Source: Capsicum annuum (Eukaryota > Streptophyta > Magnoliopsida > Solanales > Solanaceae). From it: a stretch of 64,000 bases of DNA. Positions 1 to 11,150 of this stretch are shown piece by piece. Within the stretch, counting starts at the first letter, position 1. Each line of letters opens with the position of its first letter. The stretch covers positions 78,176,240 through 78,240,239 of the forward strand of contig NC_061122.1 in the NCBI RefSeq assembly GCF_002878395.1, given 5' to 3'. A model generated the notes under the pieces. That model was not told the DNA's origin, searched no databases, and worked only from the letters and a program-made list of their open reading frames with translations. The translations under genes and the position numbers were made by a program.

Positions 1-690
1 AAACAAGGAAGTGTGTCTCCTTACTAATGCTACTTGAATTACCCAAATAAGGAAGTGCATCTACTTACAAATTTTTCTTGAATTACCCAAACAAGGAAGT
101 ACGTCTCCTTATAAATGTTTCTTGAATTTCCCAAATATGGAAGTGTGTCTCCTTACCAATGCCGCTTGAATTGTCCAAACAAGGAAGTACGTCTCCTTAC
201 AAATGTCTCTTGAAGTTCCCAAACAAGGAAGTGTGTCTCCTCACAAATGTCACTTGAATTACCCAAACAAGGAAGTGTGTCTCCTTACAAATGTTGCTTG
301 AATTACCTAACCAAGGAAGTGCGTCACCTCACAAATTTTGCTTGAATTTCCCAAACAAGGTAGTGCATCTCCTTACAAATGTTGTATTAATTACCCCAAA
401 AAAAAAGTGTTTCCTTATAAATATTGCTTGAATTACCTAAATAAAGAAGTGTGTCTCCTTAAAAATGCCACCTGAATTACCTAAATAAGGAAGTACGTCT
501 CCTTACAAATATCACTTGAATTATCTAGATAATAAAATATGTCTTCTTACAAATGCCACTTAAATTTCCTAAGGAAATGCGTCTCCTTACAAATGTCACT
601 TAATTTACCCATACAAGGAAATGCGTCTCCTTACAAATGTCACTTGAATTACCTAGGAAATACGTCCCCTAGACAAGAAAGTATGTCTTC
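1..690. repeat. 44-bp minisatellite array (about 16 units)
   Basis: Direct tandem repeat with a strict 44-base period: units start at 1, 45, 89, 133, 177, 221, 265, 309, 353, then about 397, 439, 483, 527, 571, 611 and 655. Two or three units are short or decayed. Each unit carries AAGGAAGT, then GTCTCCTT, then a TTGAATTACCC tail. AAGGA and TCCTT form a small inverted repeat about 8 bases apart. The array starts before the window edge. Tat/Ogre retrotransposons often carry minisatellites near the 3' end, and I infer that this one belongs to the minus-strand element E1. Confidence 0.93.
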
Positions 691-1514
691 TAGAGATATT
701 GGATTTTGAGGTTTACCATGGTTTTAATTACAAAACCTTTGCAGCAACATTGCCTCTTGCATTTGTAGAAGTAATAATATTATGGGCTTTGATGTTTAGG
801 CTTTGAAATCCTTTATTTGAAGGTAACATGTGTTCCTATTTCATACAAAAAAACTTATGAGTTTAAAAACAAGGTGGTTGGTTTGTGGCTTTAGGTTTCG
901 TGGTAATCGCTCTTGCCCCCATCATATTTAATCTTGCTTCCAACCATTAGTATATGTCATTAAATTGTTGTATCATTGACCCTAACTCAGGTTATTAAGA
1001 ATGACTCTAAAACAAACACAGTATCTCTGCTTTGCAGTGTTTCTCAGATAAACCCCTTGAACCTTGGTATTTTCATGAGTTCCCATACTTGTCTTCTGAC
1101 AAAACTTTTTGCAGGCTTTATTTTAACTCATAATCGTGCCTCTTTCATATGTTAACCCTTTTGTCTTGCTTTGTGCAATTAAAGAAGTTGGTAGCCAGTT
1201 TTGAAATCTTTTCTTACTTGTTTTGACATGGACTAGACTCAAAGACAAGAGAAAAATAACAATGATTTTTATTTTGATAGCTGACTCAAGAACATAAAAT
1301 AAAAATATAAAGAAGAAATAAAAGACAATGAGTTTCCCCATTGAAACAGAGAAAAGAAAAATTTATCTGAAAATGACCGTCAATCCTAATGGTTATGACA
1401 CACCTTTTGGATTAAGCTACCTGATCTTTCCATCCAAACTTTCTACCAATTGTTCTTGAGTTAATAGCCCTGAAATTGAGTTACTTTCTTTGGCCAATTA
1501 CATTCGGAGACCTC
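691..1514 (-). other. Non-coding stretch of element E1
   Basis: No gene or recognisable domain was seen on either strand. The sequence lies between the 44-bp and 69-bp minisatellites. It probably belongs to the 3' non-coding part of the minus-strand Tat/Ogre-like element E1. Short open frames here are isolated and have no family features. Confidence 0.4.
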
Positions 1515-1583
1515 ATTCGGCTAGTGGCTCCTTGAAGGGTTTTCTCCAACGAGTCTCTATTATTTTGTTTCTCTCAGCTCACC
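1515..1583. repeat. 69-bp tandem repeat, first copy
   Basis: This copy has the pattern GGGTTTTCTCCAA, then GAGTCTCT, then TTTGTTTCTCTC. Three further copies follow at 4298-4505, beyond an inserted LTR. Removing the LTR and one target-site copy puts the GAGTCTCT (1551) and GACTCTCT (4335) landmarks about 70 bases apart, matching the 69-base period. Confidence 0.85.
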
Positions 1584-4292
1584 TGTAACACCCCACATTT
1601 TACATGTACTAGTAATGTTCACATAAAATGACATACGACTTGATTTAATTACTACCAAAATTTTTCAAGTGTTCAAGTGTTAGATTGGGGCACTATATGG
1701 AAGTCTATTTAGAGACTGTGGCCTTAAACGGAAAAAAAAAAAAACATTGACATGCTTATGGAACTTAGGGAGCTAGCAGGTGAGTCACCTGTGTGCTTAG
1801 CTTAAAAATTATATATACATGAGGGAGAAGAATTCATTCATAAGTGAACTCACTTGAAATCTAGACGTTAGTAAAAAGAAAGGGGAACGAAGACAAGGCT
1901 TAACGCCGAAACTTTCCAAGTCTTGTGACAAACGAAGCCCAAGTTAGGGAGGCTATTTAAGCCAATGGTTTAACATTATATTGGTCCAAGATGTTCAGCC
2001 CAAGATTTTTATATAATAGGCCCAACTACATTCATTCACAACTAACAAAATTGAGCCCAAACAAAGTGCAAGAAAGAGTAAGGAAATGGGCCACTAAAGC
2101 CCATTGATTTAGAGATCCAAAAGGCCCAAGTGAAAGGGGAAAATTAGTCATTGACCAACTTGAGTTAATCAGCTACAAATGTTAGGAGAAATTCGGTCTA
2201 AAGTCTCCTTAAAAAGGGACCAAAACCGAGCTCTAGGTTAACCAAAGAAAAGACCAAAAATTTCAGAATTTCTCTCTAAGTTTCTTTGGTATTTCTTCAC
2301 CTTGGAAGGCAACCAAAGGCTACTTTTGGAGTTCTTGAATTAGACCTACACCTTGGGAGTTAAGGTATGTAAAAATAACCATATACTTGATATGAATTTT
2401 CCATGGAAAACAAGATAAGTTGGCTGGTTCACTGTGCAGGAATTTCTGGACAGCTTGTGTCCTGAAAGTTGTTGTTTGGTTTTCTTGGCTTTGGAACGAC
2501 TTTTACCTGATTTTTCACTTTAATATGATGTAAAGTTGAGGTTATTAACATGTTATAGTGTGTATATGGTTGCCAAGGTTGCTGGACTGTTTTGCTAGTT
2601 CTTTGGAAACAAGTATCCTTATATGATCTTATGTGCTTCCAAACTGGTATTGGACTGTTTTGTTGAGGGGGCTGTTGTTTCACGTTTCCCCCTACGTTTT
2701 GAGCTATTTTGTGACTATGTTAAGATTTATTTTATGTATATATATGTTGGGAGCATCTGGTTCAAAGTTGGGACAAGTATGAATTGTTAACGATGAAATG
2801 TAGGGAGACGACGAGATGTTGTGCTTCTTAGTTGAGCGTTTTGTAAAATGGTTATGTATTGTAGTTATGGACTGTTGCCAGCATGTTATAGAACTACTAT
2901 AGGTTGTATACATCATGTATATGATAATATATGTTGGTTGAATACAGTTAGAATTGAGAAAGTCGGAATAACACCATTGAGTTGATGGTTATACGTTTGT
3001 TGCCAAAGTGTTGTGTCTTGTGAGATTGGGCTGTCCAGATTCATTGATTAGCTGCTAATACTAGCTTTAAAACATGATATTGTAGATAAATAGTTGGAAG
3101 AAAAGAAGTCATTTCGACGTAAAAACAAGTTGATATGTCGAGGTATGTAAGGCTATTCGATCTCTTATTATTTGGCATGGAATCCAAAGTCTTCATTGGC
3201 ACATAGAGATCTTTACAAACTTTGACATAACCACTCCAATCTTTAACATGTACTTGTGTGTCCAGATTCGAGCATTGTCACTGCTTCATACATACATTGG
3301 GTACCATGACATATGAGTCTTCTTTTTAGCTAAATAAAGTTCATACGTTGTTTATGTCCTACATGTTTCACTAATTGTACAACCCACTCTTTTCATTATG
3401 ATATGATGTTACATGGACACATACTTGTCATTTGTCATGCTTATAGTCTTATAGCTCAAATGTTACGACCACCAAAGATTCATCTCAAAAGTAATAAGAA
3501 GATTTATGTATACAGTTGCTTCTGTTGGGTGGTATCCCAGGGGTGAAAGAATCACCTAGCATGGGTCAATCCCAGTATTACAGGGGGTATCCCAGGGGTG
3601 AAAGGAAAGCCTAGCATGGGTCGATCCTGATATAGAATTACCACTGATCAGCTGGTCATTTGTATTACATGCTGTGCACAGATTATTCAAGTAATAAGAG
3701 TAAAGTAACATAATTGTTATAAGATACATGACTCCACAATATTCATAAAGGTGGTCTTTTACCCTACAGCAGTACATGGTTTCATTTGAGTTTTTATCTC
3801 ATATATAGTACATGTTGCCTTACATATTCAGTACATTATTTCGTACTGACGTCCCTCTTGGGGGACCTGCATTCCATGCTGCAGGTACAGAAGCTAATAA
3901 ACCTCCCTAGTAAGAGTACAGGATATCAACCGCAGTCACTGAGCTCCAGGTTGCTTCGGGGCTTTGAGTCTTATCATATCTTTTTGCATTGTATAGTATC
4001 TTATCATGAGGCGGGGCCTGTCCCGACCCTTATAAGATAACGTTTCTTGTCTAGAGGCTTTGTAGACTACGTAAAGTATAGTATGGTCATGTATCGTACC
4101 GTAGACATTGTGGCTCCAACGGCCTAGTCATATAATATCTTTTGGCTTGCTAGTCCTATTTATCTTTTGAGGGAATGTTTAGTATGAAAGTAACTTATAA
4201 TGTTCATAGGTAATGTATCGCTATAGGTTGGTTCTCCCGAGCCTTACCGGTAACGGGTGCCAGTCCGCCTTAATAGGATTTGGGGCGTGACA
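1584..4292 (+). mobile_element. Solo LTR S1 (2,709 bp), long-LTR gypsy type
   Basis: Starts TGTAACACCCC and ends GGGGCGTGACA, so the ends are TG...CA with an imperfect terminal inverted repeat. It is flanked by perfect 5-bp target-site duplications TCACC at 1579-1583 and 4293-4297. It interrupts a 69-bp tandem repeat whose register is restored on removal. There is no PBS, PPT or coding domain inside, so it is a solo LTR left by LTR-LTR recombination. Orientation (+) is inferred because its 3' part (about 3530-3990) matches, in reverse, the 3' part of the E3 LTR at about 36440-36960. It contains a 55-bp direct repeat at 3531-3640. The lineage is probably a Del/Tekay-like chromovirus, judging only from the LTR style. 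Confidence 0.92.
3531..3640 (+). repeat. 55-bp direct repeat inside S1
   Basis: Two copies start GGTATCCCAGGGGTGAAAG at 3531 and 3586, each followed by CCTAGCATGGGTC. The same motif appears in reverse and decayed at about 36780-36960 in the E3 LTR. It is therefore an ancestral LTR feature. Confidence 0.8.
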
Positions 4293-4297
4293 TCACC

Positions 4298-4505
4298 ATT
4301 TCCCTATGGTGTTCGTGTGGGTTTTCCCAAATGAGACTCTCTTGTTTTTATTTCTCTCAAATCACGGTCATCTTACAATGCCCGTGAGGATTTTCACCAA
4401 TATGACTCTCTCATTTTTATCTCTCTCAACTTACCATCTCCTTACGGTGCCCATGAGGGTTTTCACCAATAAGACTCTCTCATTTTTATTTCTCTCCTAA
4501 TTTCT
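4298..4505. repeat. 69-bp tandem repeat, copies 2-4
   Basis: The GACTCTCT landmark recurs at 4335, 4404 and 4473, giving a period of 69. Each unit has GGTTTTCACCAAT or similar, then GACTCTCT, then TTTTTATTTCTCTC. This is the second half of the array that begins at 1515. Confidence 0.9.
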
Positions 4506-5879
4506 AATGCTGAGGAAGACAAGTAGTACCTAAAATGCATCATCATATCCAGTACATGCTTAGCCTTAATATCCTTAAAGATTGATCTGAAAGTCTTTCT
4601 TTGGGTGTAACTTAGCTTTGGGATAGGGTTAGAAAGAAAGGATGGCATGAGGCCCAAACGACACTTGAAGTGGGGTGGGACTTACAACTTTTAGCATTGA
4701 CACAAACAATGAAGATTAACTCATGCCCCAGTTTCTTTTAACTGATGAATTCTAAATTGCTGATCTGGTTTGGACCGAGCTCAGAGTAGGGCAACCTACA
4801 TATCTCACCCCCAAAAGAGGAGAATTAGGTCACGCGTCGTTCCGACAACTTGTTTTTTCGATTGATTATGATTTCTTTTTTCTTTTATTGAGTCTTTTTT
4901 TTATTACTGACTCTTTTCTCTTTGGGATTTTTTTCTGACTCTATTTTTCTTGACACTCTTCTCTTTTCTTTCTTTTTGGACATATTTTTTTCTTTTTCTT
5001 CTATTTTTTTGAAATTTTTCTGATGCTATTATTCTGCTCAAAACTTTTCTTTTGAGTTTTGCTGACTCTATCTTGATTCCAAAAAAGGGATATGAAAGAA
5101 AATGAAACCAAAGCTCAACAGAGTGAACAAAGGATGACACAATGTTTGAATAGTAGAATAAAATGTCTTCATCACATTGATCTTTGAGAATGCAAGTACA
5201 TAACATGCAATTTAAAAGTGGGATTTGAAGATCCTTTGTGATACTTAACATCACTAACTTTAACTTAGCATGTGTGCCACTTCTTCTTTGAAACTTTTCA
5301 AACATACAACTCCACCTTTGTTGTACATCCCTCACATCGAATGATCCATGCTTTCATGGACTTGATCATCTTTTGTTTCTCTTGATATAGGGATTATGCG
5401 TCCACTATTTGACCTAATTGAGCTACGATTTTCAGTTGATGACCAAGTTATTCTTGTGATTCTTAAAATAATTGCCTTAATTTTTAAAGAAGGCTTCAAC
5501 TTGTCACTAAATATCTCAACACCCTACCTATTTTCTCAGATGCTTTTTCAAAATTTAGCCCCCTGATTTAATTCTTCATGGTTAAATCAAATTTTAAGAT
5601 TTGGCTGAAAATTCTGCAGGTATGTCATATCAGTAGAATCAACATAAAAAGTACTGTGTAAAGAAAACAAACAAACAACACATATTTAAAACACAAAGGG
5701 AAAAGGGACACCCTATTTAGTTGAAATGAAATATAGAAGGGTTTGAACATAAACGACAAAGGGACAAAACAAGATGATCCTAAACTATAACCCTAAAATA
5801 ATTTGGATAACAAAAAAAGAAAACCAAAAAAACTACAAAACCTCCTCCTAGTAGGGAGAAGAGAGACTTCTCAATTGCT
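4506..5879 (-). other. Non-coding internal region of E1, with pyrimidine tract
   Basis: No credible gene. About 4850-5040 is a long T/C-rich tract broken by repeated TGACTCT words. Read on the minus strand, its purine bias creates a Lys/Arg/Glu-rich open frame (4904-5335) with no domain. A segment at 4785-4850 (TATCTCACCCC, then GAGAATTAGG) matches two segments in the E1 leader at about 15170-15240 and 15720-15790. That links this stretch to the same element. Reverse transcriptase and integrase motifs, expected here in a complete Tat element read leftwards, are absent. Confidence 0.55.
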
Positions 5880-6533
5880 GAGCCTGACATCTTAGCCACT
5901 GATTTGTATCTCAGCATGACTAGAGATTCTACTACTGTCAGACACATTCCCTTCTACAAATAAGTTTTTGATCCCCACGCTCAATTCATTACTTTCCATA
6001 TATTGTGCATTATCGTATGTTGGTGAAGGATTTTGTGGGACGGTTGAGGTGTCGATGTTTTGCACCACAATAAATATTTCTTGAATTTTCTTCTCTATTT
6101 CTCTTTTCAAAATACGACAATCTTTAGTACTGTGACCTTGCATAATAGAATGATAAGCACATCATATATTAGGATAAAAATTCTTTGAATGTGGATCGGG
6201 AGTATACCCAGGGATAAGAGTAATCATGCCCTATTATCTCAATGTCTGAAACAAACTGGTGTAGGACTCCCCAATTGGCGTGAAATTATCATTTTTCTTT
6301 CTCCTTATTGTGAACTCTGGCCTCAGATGAAACTTAGATTTAGAGGTTCCTTGGTAAATTTGTCAGGGTTGAGGATGATGTTGAGGGACAGGTGCATGCC
6401 ATTGTAGATAAGAAGACGGATGAGCATACAACTATGTATTGTTCAAAGAATATTGAGGAACTGGAATGGGGTTTCTTGGATTTTAGAGTGAAGAACCTTG
6501 TTGCAAGTGGTTATGTGGATCTAATATGTAAGC
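5880..6533 (-). pseudogene. gag: Tat/Ogre-like gag, 3' part (split by C1)
   Basis: Minus-strand reading shows Pro/Gln/His-rich gag spacer (6200-6533, for example DPHNHLQQGSS and SSYLQWHAPVPQHHPQP). It leads into a zinc-finger-like motif near 6120-6165 of form C-x2-H-x5-H-x4-C (CAYHSIMQGHSTKDC), followed by RILKREIEKKIQE. That C-H-H-C pattern plus the basic helix is typical of Tat/Ogre Gag C-termini. Stops and a frame change interrupt it, and the frame ends at about 5892. The N-terminal piece lies at 14846-15013. The 8.3-kb chromovirus C1 separates them. No protease follows, so the element seems to be gag-only or internally deleted. Lineage assignment is from memory of family motifs. Confidence 0.72.
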
Positions 6534-7576
6534 ATACAACTCATGACATAAATTCTTAATTTAAGAAATAAGAAAATGAAGTAGTCATATGTGTCAATCT
6601 TGTATAGCTCAAATCTCATAAATCCTTGATAAAATAATTTGGGTGTAAACCCACTTTCCGAAATTCATGAAATTCAATAGAAATTAAATCTTTGGGCACA
6701 AGAACGAAAGAAGTGTTCTTGTTTAAAATCCCACATACCTTAATATTTGAAATTGGATGAACTTTAGTGCTTGATACTTTATCCACACTTGAAATAAATA
6801 ATTCTTGAAACCCACACTATGAGGAATTTGGTTCTTGAAGAAATTTTGAAGATTTATGGATGATTCTTGAAAGATTTATGTTCTTGATATAACCGTAGAT
6901 ATATCATCTCAAGAGAATTGGAAGAGAAAATGATGGAATTAGAGTTTGGATGGGATTCTCATATTTACAGAGGCCTCCAAAAGATGGGAAAAGACCATTA
7001 CACCCTTGCAAAAATGTCTCTAAATTGCTGAAAAAAATAGTTGATGACATCCGTGATAGGCCGTCAGACCCGTGATAGTCTATCATGAAATGTCATCACA
7101 AAAGGGTCGAATTTTATGATTTTCTACCTAAGGCTGATGATGTCGTCAAAAATGTCATCAGAAATGTGATGATGTCGTCAGAAATGTCGTCAGAAACGTG
7201 ACAGGCCTTCAGAAACGTCGTCACCCTTTTTCAGATTGACATGCTAGAGTAAATGGGTATAACTCTTTGCACCGGTATTGGAATTTGGAGAAATTGATAT
7301 CGTTGAAAAGATAATTCAATTATCTATCTGTTGATAGGTCATGAGCTCAAAAATTCCAAGTATAATGAGAGATATGCTTGTTCGAAGTTAACTATACTAA
7401 TATCCTTCCCAAGAATTCAATCGGTAAGGAATATTTTGATTCACCCAATCGTTAGGACATCTTTAAGGCCTTAATACACACCATCCCTGATCAGAAAACA
7501 ACCCAAAACATTATAATTTATTTCTTATGATCTTGATTCATGGTTGCACTATTGGTTAGAGTCTTGGGGTATTACA
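6534..7576 (-). repeat. C1 3' LTR, truncated
   Basis: Collinear with 13804-14845. It ends at TTGGGGTATTACA, the LTR start in element orientation (TGTAATACCCC). Homology stops abruptly at 6534, next to E1 gag sequence. The portion matching 12525-13803 is missing, so a deletion removed part of the LTR and its flank. Confidence 0.92.
7020..7240 (-). promoter_or_regulatory. TGACG/CGTCA motif cluster in C1 LTR
   Basis: Five CGTCA words (TGACG on the element strand) lie within about 200 bases, mixed with decayed CATCA forms. Several are spaced about 12-15 bases apart. The partner LTR at 14290-14500 has six. TGACG is the core of the as-1 type site bound by plant TGA/bZIP factors. A promoter role is inference only. 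The same short words also form a degenerate tandem repeat. Confidence 0.4.
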
Positions 7577-7606
7577 ATATCTCACCCTTGGAAACATTCG
7601 TCCTCG
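7577..7606 (-). other. C1 polypurine tract region
   Basis: On the element strand this reads CGAGGACGAATGTTTCC, then AAGGGTGAGATAT, immediately before the 3' LTR start. Such a sequence (gag-pol tail, ACGAATG, G-rich tract, LTR) is the usual plant chromovirus PPT setting. The G run looks interrupted. Confidence 0.75.
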
Positions 7607-7795
7607 AATGTGGCTAGATAGGCCAAGAACTAGAGAAAATGAGGACGTATAGATGGTACGACTCACTAAAAGGGCTTACTTCTTTCTAAACTTTCGAGTA
7701 CATCACAAAATGCATGAATCATGGAGAGAATAACCATATAGCTAAATACACTAGATTAGAAGGAAACTAGATTAGAGAAGAATAGTACCTTTGAC

Positions 7796-9099
7796 TTAAT
7801 TTGAACTCGCGGAGAAGAGATGAGGGTATATGGTTCACATATCTACTTCTGCTTTCCAAGTAGCACCCTCAACTGATTGATTTTGCCACAGAACTTTGAC
7901 TAAGGGAACTTCCTTAATTCTTAGTCTACGAACTTCAAAATCTAGGATTTCAACCGGAACTTCATCATACGAAAGGCTATCCTGAACATCAAAACTTTCT
8001 GATGGATCAACAACAACAGAATCACCAATGTGCTTCTTGAGCATAGAAACGTGAAAGATAGGATGGACAACTGACAACTCCATAGGAAATTAAATATCGT
8101 AAGTTGCTTACCAACACGATTCAAAAGTCTAAAGGGCCAACGTATCGGGGACTAAGCTTTCCTTTCTTACCAAATCTTTTCACCCCCTTCATGGGTGAAA
8201 TCTTCAAGTATACTAGATCATTAACCTCAAAATCAAGAGCTCTTCTTCTCACATCTGCATATGACTTCTAATGACTCTAGGCTGTCTTAAACCTTTCCTA
8301 AATCAGCTTAACTTTCTCCATAGCCTTAAACATAGCATCAGGTCCACTCACAGCGGCTTCACCTACCTCAACCCAACCTATGGGTGATCTATATCGGCTT
8401 CTTTATAAAGCCTCAAATGGAGCCATTCCAATGCTAGCATAAAAATTGTTGTTGTAAGCAAATTCAATCAATGGCAAATGTTCATCCAAACTTTCTTTGA
8501 AATCAAGAACACATGCCCTCAACATATCCTCCAAGGTCTGGATGGTCCTCTTAGCCTAACCATCGGTCTACGGATGAAAAGCGACGCTAAGATGAGCTTG
8601 GGTATCAAGACCCTTCTAAAAAGCCCTGCAAAAATGAGAAGTAAATTGAGTACCCCTATCAGAGATAATAGACAAAGGAACTCCATACAATATGACTAAC
8701 TCTCGAATGTACAACTTAGCATAGTCCTCAGGGTAAAAGATGTATGCACTGGCAAGGAATGCGTGGACTTAGTCAACCTATCTACAACGACCCAAATCAA
8801 ATCATGAAGACGTCGAGAAGGAGGTAAACCAGTCACAAAATCCATATTTAGTTCCTCCCACTTCTAAGTAGGAATACTTAATTCTTGCATCATTTCACCA
8901 GGTCTTTTGTGTTCTATCTTAACCTGTTGACAAGTTGTACATTTCTCTACGAATTTTGCTATATCCTTTTACATACCGTTCCACCAATAAATTTCTTGCA
9001 AATCGTGGTACATCTTGGTAGCACCGGGATGAATAGAATATCGTGCGCCATACGCTTCAGCCATAATTCTCTGCCTTAAATATTCAACATTAGGCATAC
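7796..9099 (-). pseudogene. pol: C1 integrase domain and C-terminus (broken)
   Basis: Minus-strand frames encode an integrase remnant ending in the typical C-terminal region: HPIFHVSMLKKHIGD (about 8030-8065), LSYDEVPVEILDFEVRRLR, then KVLWQNQSVEGATWKAEVDM (about 7835-7900). The last stop is at 7796-7798, after PHLFSASSN. Upstream, parts of the catalytic core can be followed in several frames through 8150-9050 (for example DLIWVVVDRLTKS near 8760-8800). Integrase inserts the cDNA into the chromosome, and the FHVS...W-x4-EEATWE stretch marks the Ty3/gypsy C-terminus. Several frameshifts make this non-functional. Confidence 0.85.
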
Positions 9100-9720
9100 A
9101 TAATCTATTCCAAAATCTCAATACACTATCTCCCTATTGGGAGAAAACCTTTACCTTTTGGTCTTTAGCTGACTCCTTCAGTCTGACCAAACTAGGATCC
9201 ATATCTTGCTTCTCCTTTACTTTCGAAACTAGAGAAGACTCAGAACTACTCTGGACCCAAACATTACCCTCAGCTGAATCAAGTAATCTAACTCCCAACC
9301 TAGACAGACGATGCACCTCATGAACTAAATCCTTTCTATCCTCCTCGACCTGTGCTACACTACCCATGGACAACCTGCTAAGGGGATCTGCCACTACATT
9401 GGCCTTGCTCGGGTGATACAACAAATTCATATCATTGTCCTTTAACAATTCCAACCATCGCCTCTGACGAAGATTCAACTCTCTCTGAGTAAACACATAC
9501 TGCAAACTCTTATGATCTGTAAGGACATCAACATGAACATCGTACAAAAGTGTCTCTAGATTTTTAAGGCAAAAACCACTACAACTAACTCAAGGTCATA
9601 GGTCGGGTAGTTCTTCTCATGCGGTTTCAACTATCTGGAGGCATAGGCTATAACCTTACCTTTCTTCATTAACACACAACCCAAACAAACTCTAGAAGCA
9701 TCACAGTACACAACAAAATC
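9100..9720 (-). pseudogene. pol: C1 RNase H domain (broken)
   Basis: Minus-strand frames show VVYCDASRVCLGCVLMKKG (about 9660-9715), KPHEKNYPTYDLELVVVVFALK, TDHKSLQYVFTQRELNLRQR (about 9465-9530) and SKANVVADPLSR (about 9375-9410). These are the ordered signatures of retroelement RNase H, which degrades the RNA strand during reverse transcription. YCDAS carries the first catalytic Asp and TDHKSL follows in the expected place. The final ADALSR-type motif is altered to ADPLSR. The reading frame shifts near 9560 and stops occur before it. Confidence 0.87.
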
Positions 9721-10620
9721 CTCTACACCATTTGGAAAGGTCAACACAGGGGCCAAAGTGAGTCAAGTCTTTAACTCTTGGAAACTCTTCTCGCAAGAGT
9801 CAGACCACAGGAATTTAATTTTCTCTTAGGTCAACTGAGTCAAAGGAGATGCAATGGAAGAGAAACCCTCAATAAAATGATGGTAGTAGCTAGCTAAACC
9901 CAAGAAACACCTAATATCAGATGAGGAAATAGGTCTAGGCTAATTTTTCACAGCTACTATCTTTTGAGGGTCAACTCGAATACCTTCAAAAGAAACAATA
10001 TGACCCAGAAAAGCAACTGACCTTAGCCAAAATTCATATTTGCTAAATTTGGCAAATAGTTGATGATCTCTAAGGGTTTGCAAGACTATTCGGAGATGAT
10101 CTGCATGATCGTTCTCACTTTGGGAGTATACAAGAATATCAACTATGAACACAACAACACACATATCCAGGTATTGTCTGAACACCCAATTCATGAGGTC
10201 CATAAAGGTTGCTGAGGCATTTGTTAGCCCGAAGAACATGACCAAGAACTCAAAATGACTATATTAGGTGCGAAAAGCTATCTTTGGAATATCACACTCC
10301 CTAACTTTAAGCTGGTAATAACCGGATTTTAAGTCTATTTTTGAGAAATAGTTAGCACCTTGCAGCTGATCAAATAGGTCATCAATTCTAGGAGGAGGGT
10401 ACTTGTTCCTCATTGTGACCTTGTTAAGCTGACGATAATTAATGAACATCCACAATGAACCAAGTTTCTTTCACATGAACAGAACAGGTGTACCCGAAGG
10501 AGATATGCTAGGCCTTATGAAACCCTTATCTAAAAGATCTTTGAGTTACTTATTCAACTCCTTAAGTTTTGCGGGGGCAATACATATAGAGGAATAGAAA
10601 TAGGCTACTTGTTGGGGAGA
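9721..10620 (-). pseudogene. pol: C1 reverse transcriptase (broken, catalytic Asp lost)
   Basis: Reverse transcriptase copies element RNA to cDNA. Minus-strand motifs in order are: [20 protein letters not shown] (about 10395-10455), [50 protein letters not shown] (about 10190-10260), the catalytic box, then [19 protein letters not shown] and CFLGLASYYHHFIEGFSSIA (about 9845-9920). The catalytic box reads FIVD at 10138-10149 instead of the family's [FY]-[IV]-DD, so the first of the paired aspartates is Val (codon 10141-10143). Stops interrupt it, for example before 10264. The order and spacing are right for Ty3/gypsy. Confidence 0.9.
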
Positions 10621-10860
10621 AGATCAATCCCAAATTGTATCTCTCTATCGGGAGCTACCCTTGGGTGATTTTCTGGAAAAATATCACAAAACTCATTAAC
10701 AATGTTGATCGACTGAAATGTAGGAGTGTCGAACTTAGTATCTTTAACTCGAACCAAATGATAGATGCAACCCTTTGATATCAATTTCCTAGCTTTAGGA
10801 TAGGATATGAAATGACTCCTGGGAGATACAAAATTTCCAGACCACTCAAAGGTTGGCTCA

Positions 10861-11150
10861 TTGGGAAACTAAAACTTGACTACACGGCTACGACAGTCTA
10901 TAGACACATAACAAGAATGAAGCCAATCTATACCCAGAATAATGTTAAAATCAACCATGTCTAGCTCAATCATATCTGCAAACATAACTCTGTGAAGGAC
11001 AATGATAGGACACTTCTTATATACTTGCTTAGCAACAACAGGTTCACCTACTGGAGTAGAAACTAAAGTTTGGTGAATCCTCCTGCTCCTGGCGGGGTGG
11101 TATAGCATAAAAGAGATTCTGGATCTAACCACCGGCAGTACCGATGAGGT
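10861..11150 (-). pseudogene. pol: C1 retropepsin protease (broken)
   Basis: The minus-strand frame 10869-11132 has STPVGEPVVAKQVYKKCPI, ELDMVDFNIILGIDWLHSC and VSIDCRSRVVKF. The DF-x-I-I-L-G-x-DWL box is the conserved C-terminal part of plant gypsy retropepsins, which cut the polyprotein. The active-site segment is in another frame just upstream (LDPESLLCYTTPP, about 11090-11130), so a frameshift separates the two. Its Asp remains, but the following Gly-Ala pair is changed. Not functional as it stands. Confidence 0.85.

Noticed and set aside
1..690. CRISPR-like regular repeats
   Set aside because: Units are contiguous with no unique spacers, and the context is plant retrotransposon DNA.
4904..5335. 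143-residue basic open frame (-)
   Set aside because: Its Lys/Arg/Glu-rich tail comes from a T/C-rich tract on the other strand. No domain is present.
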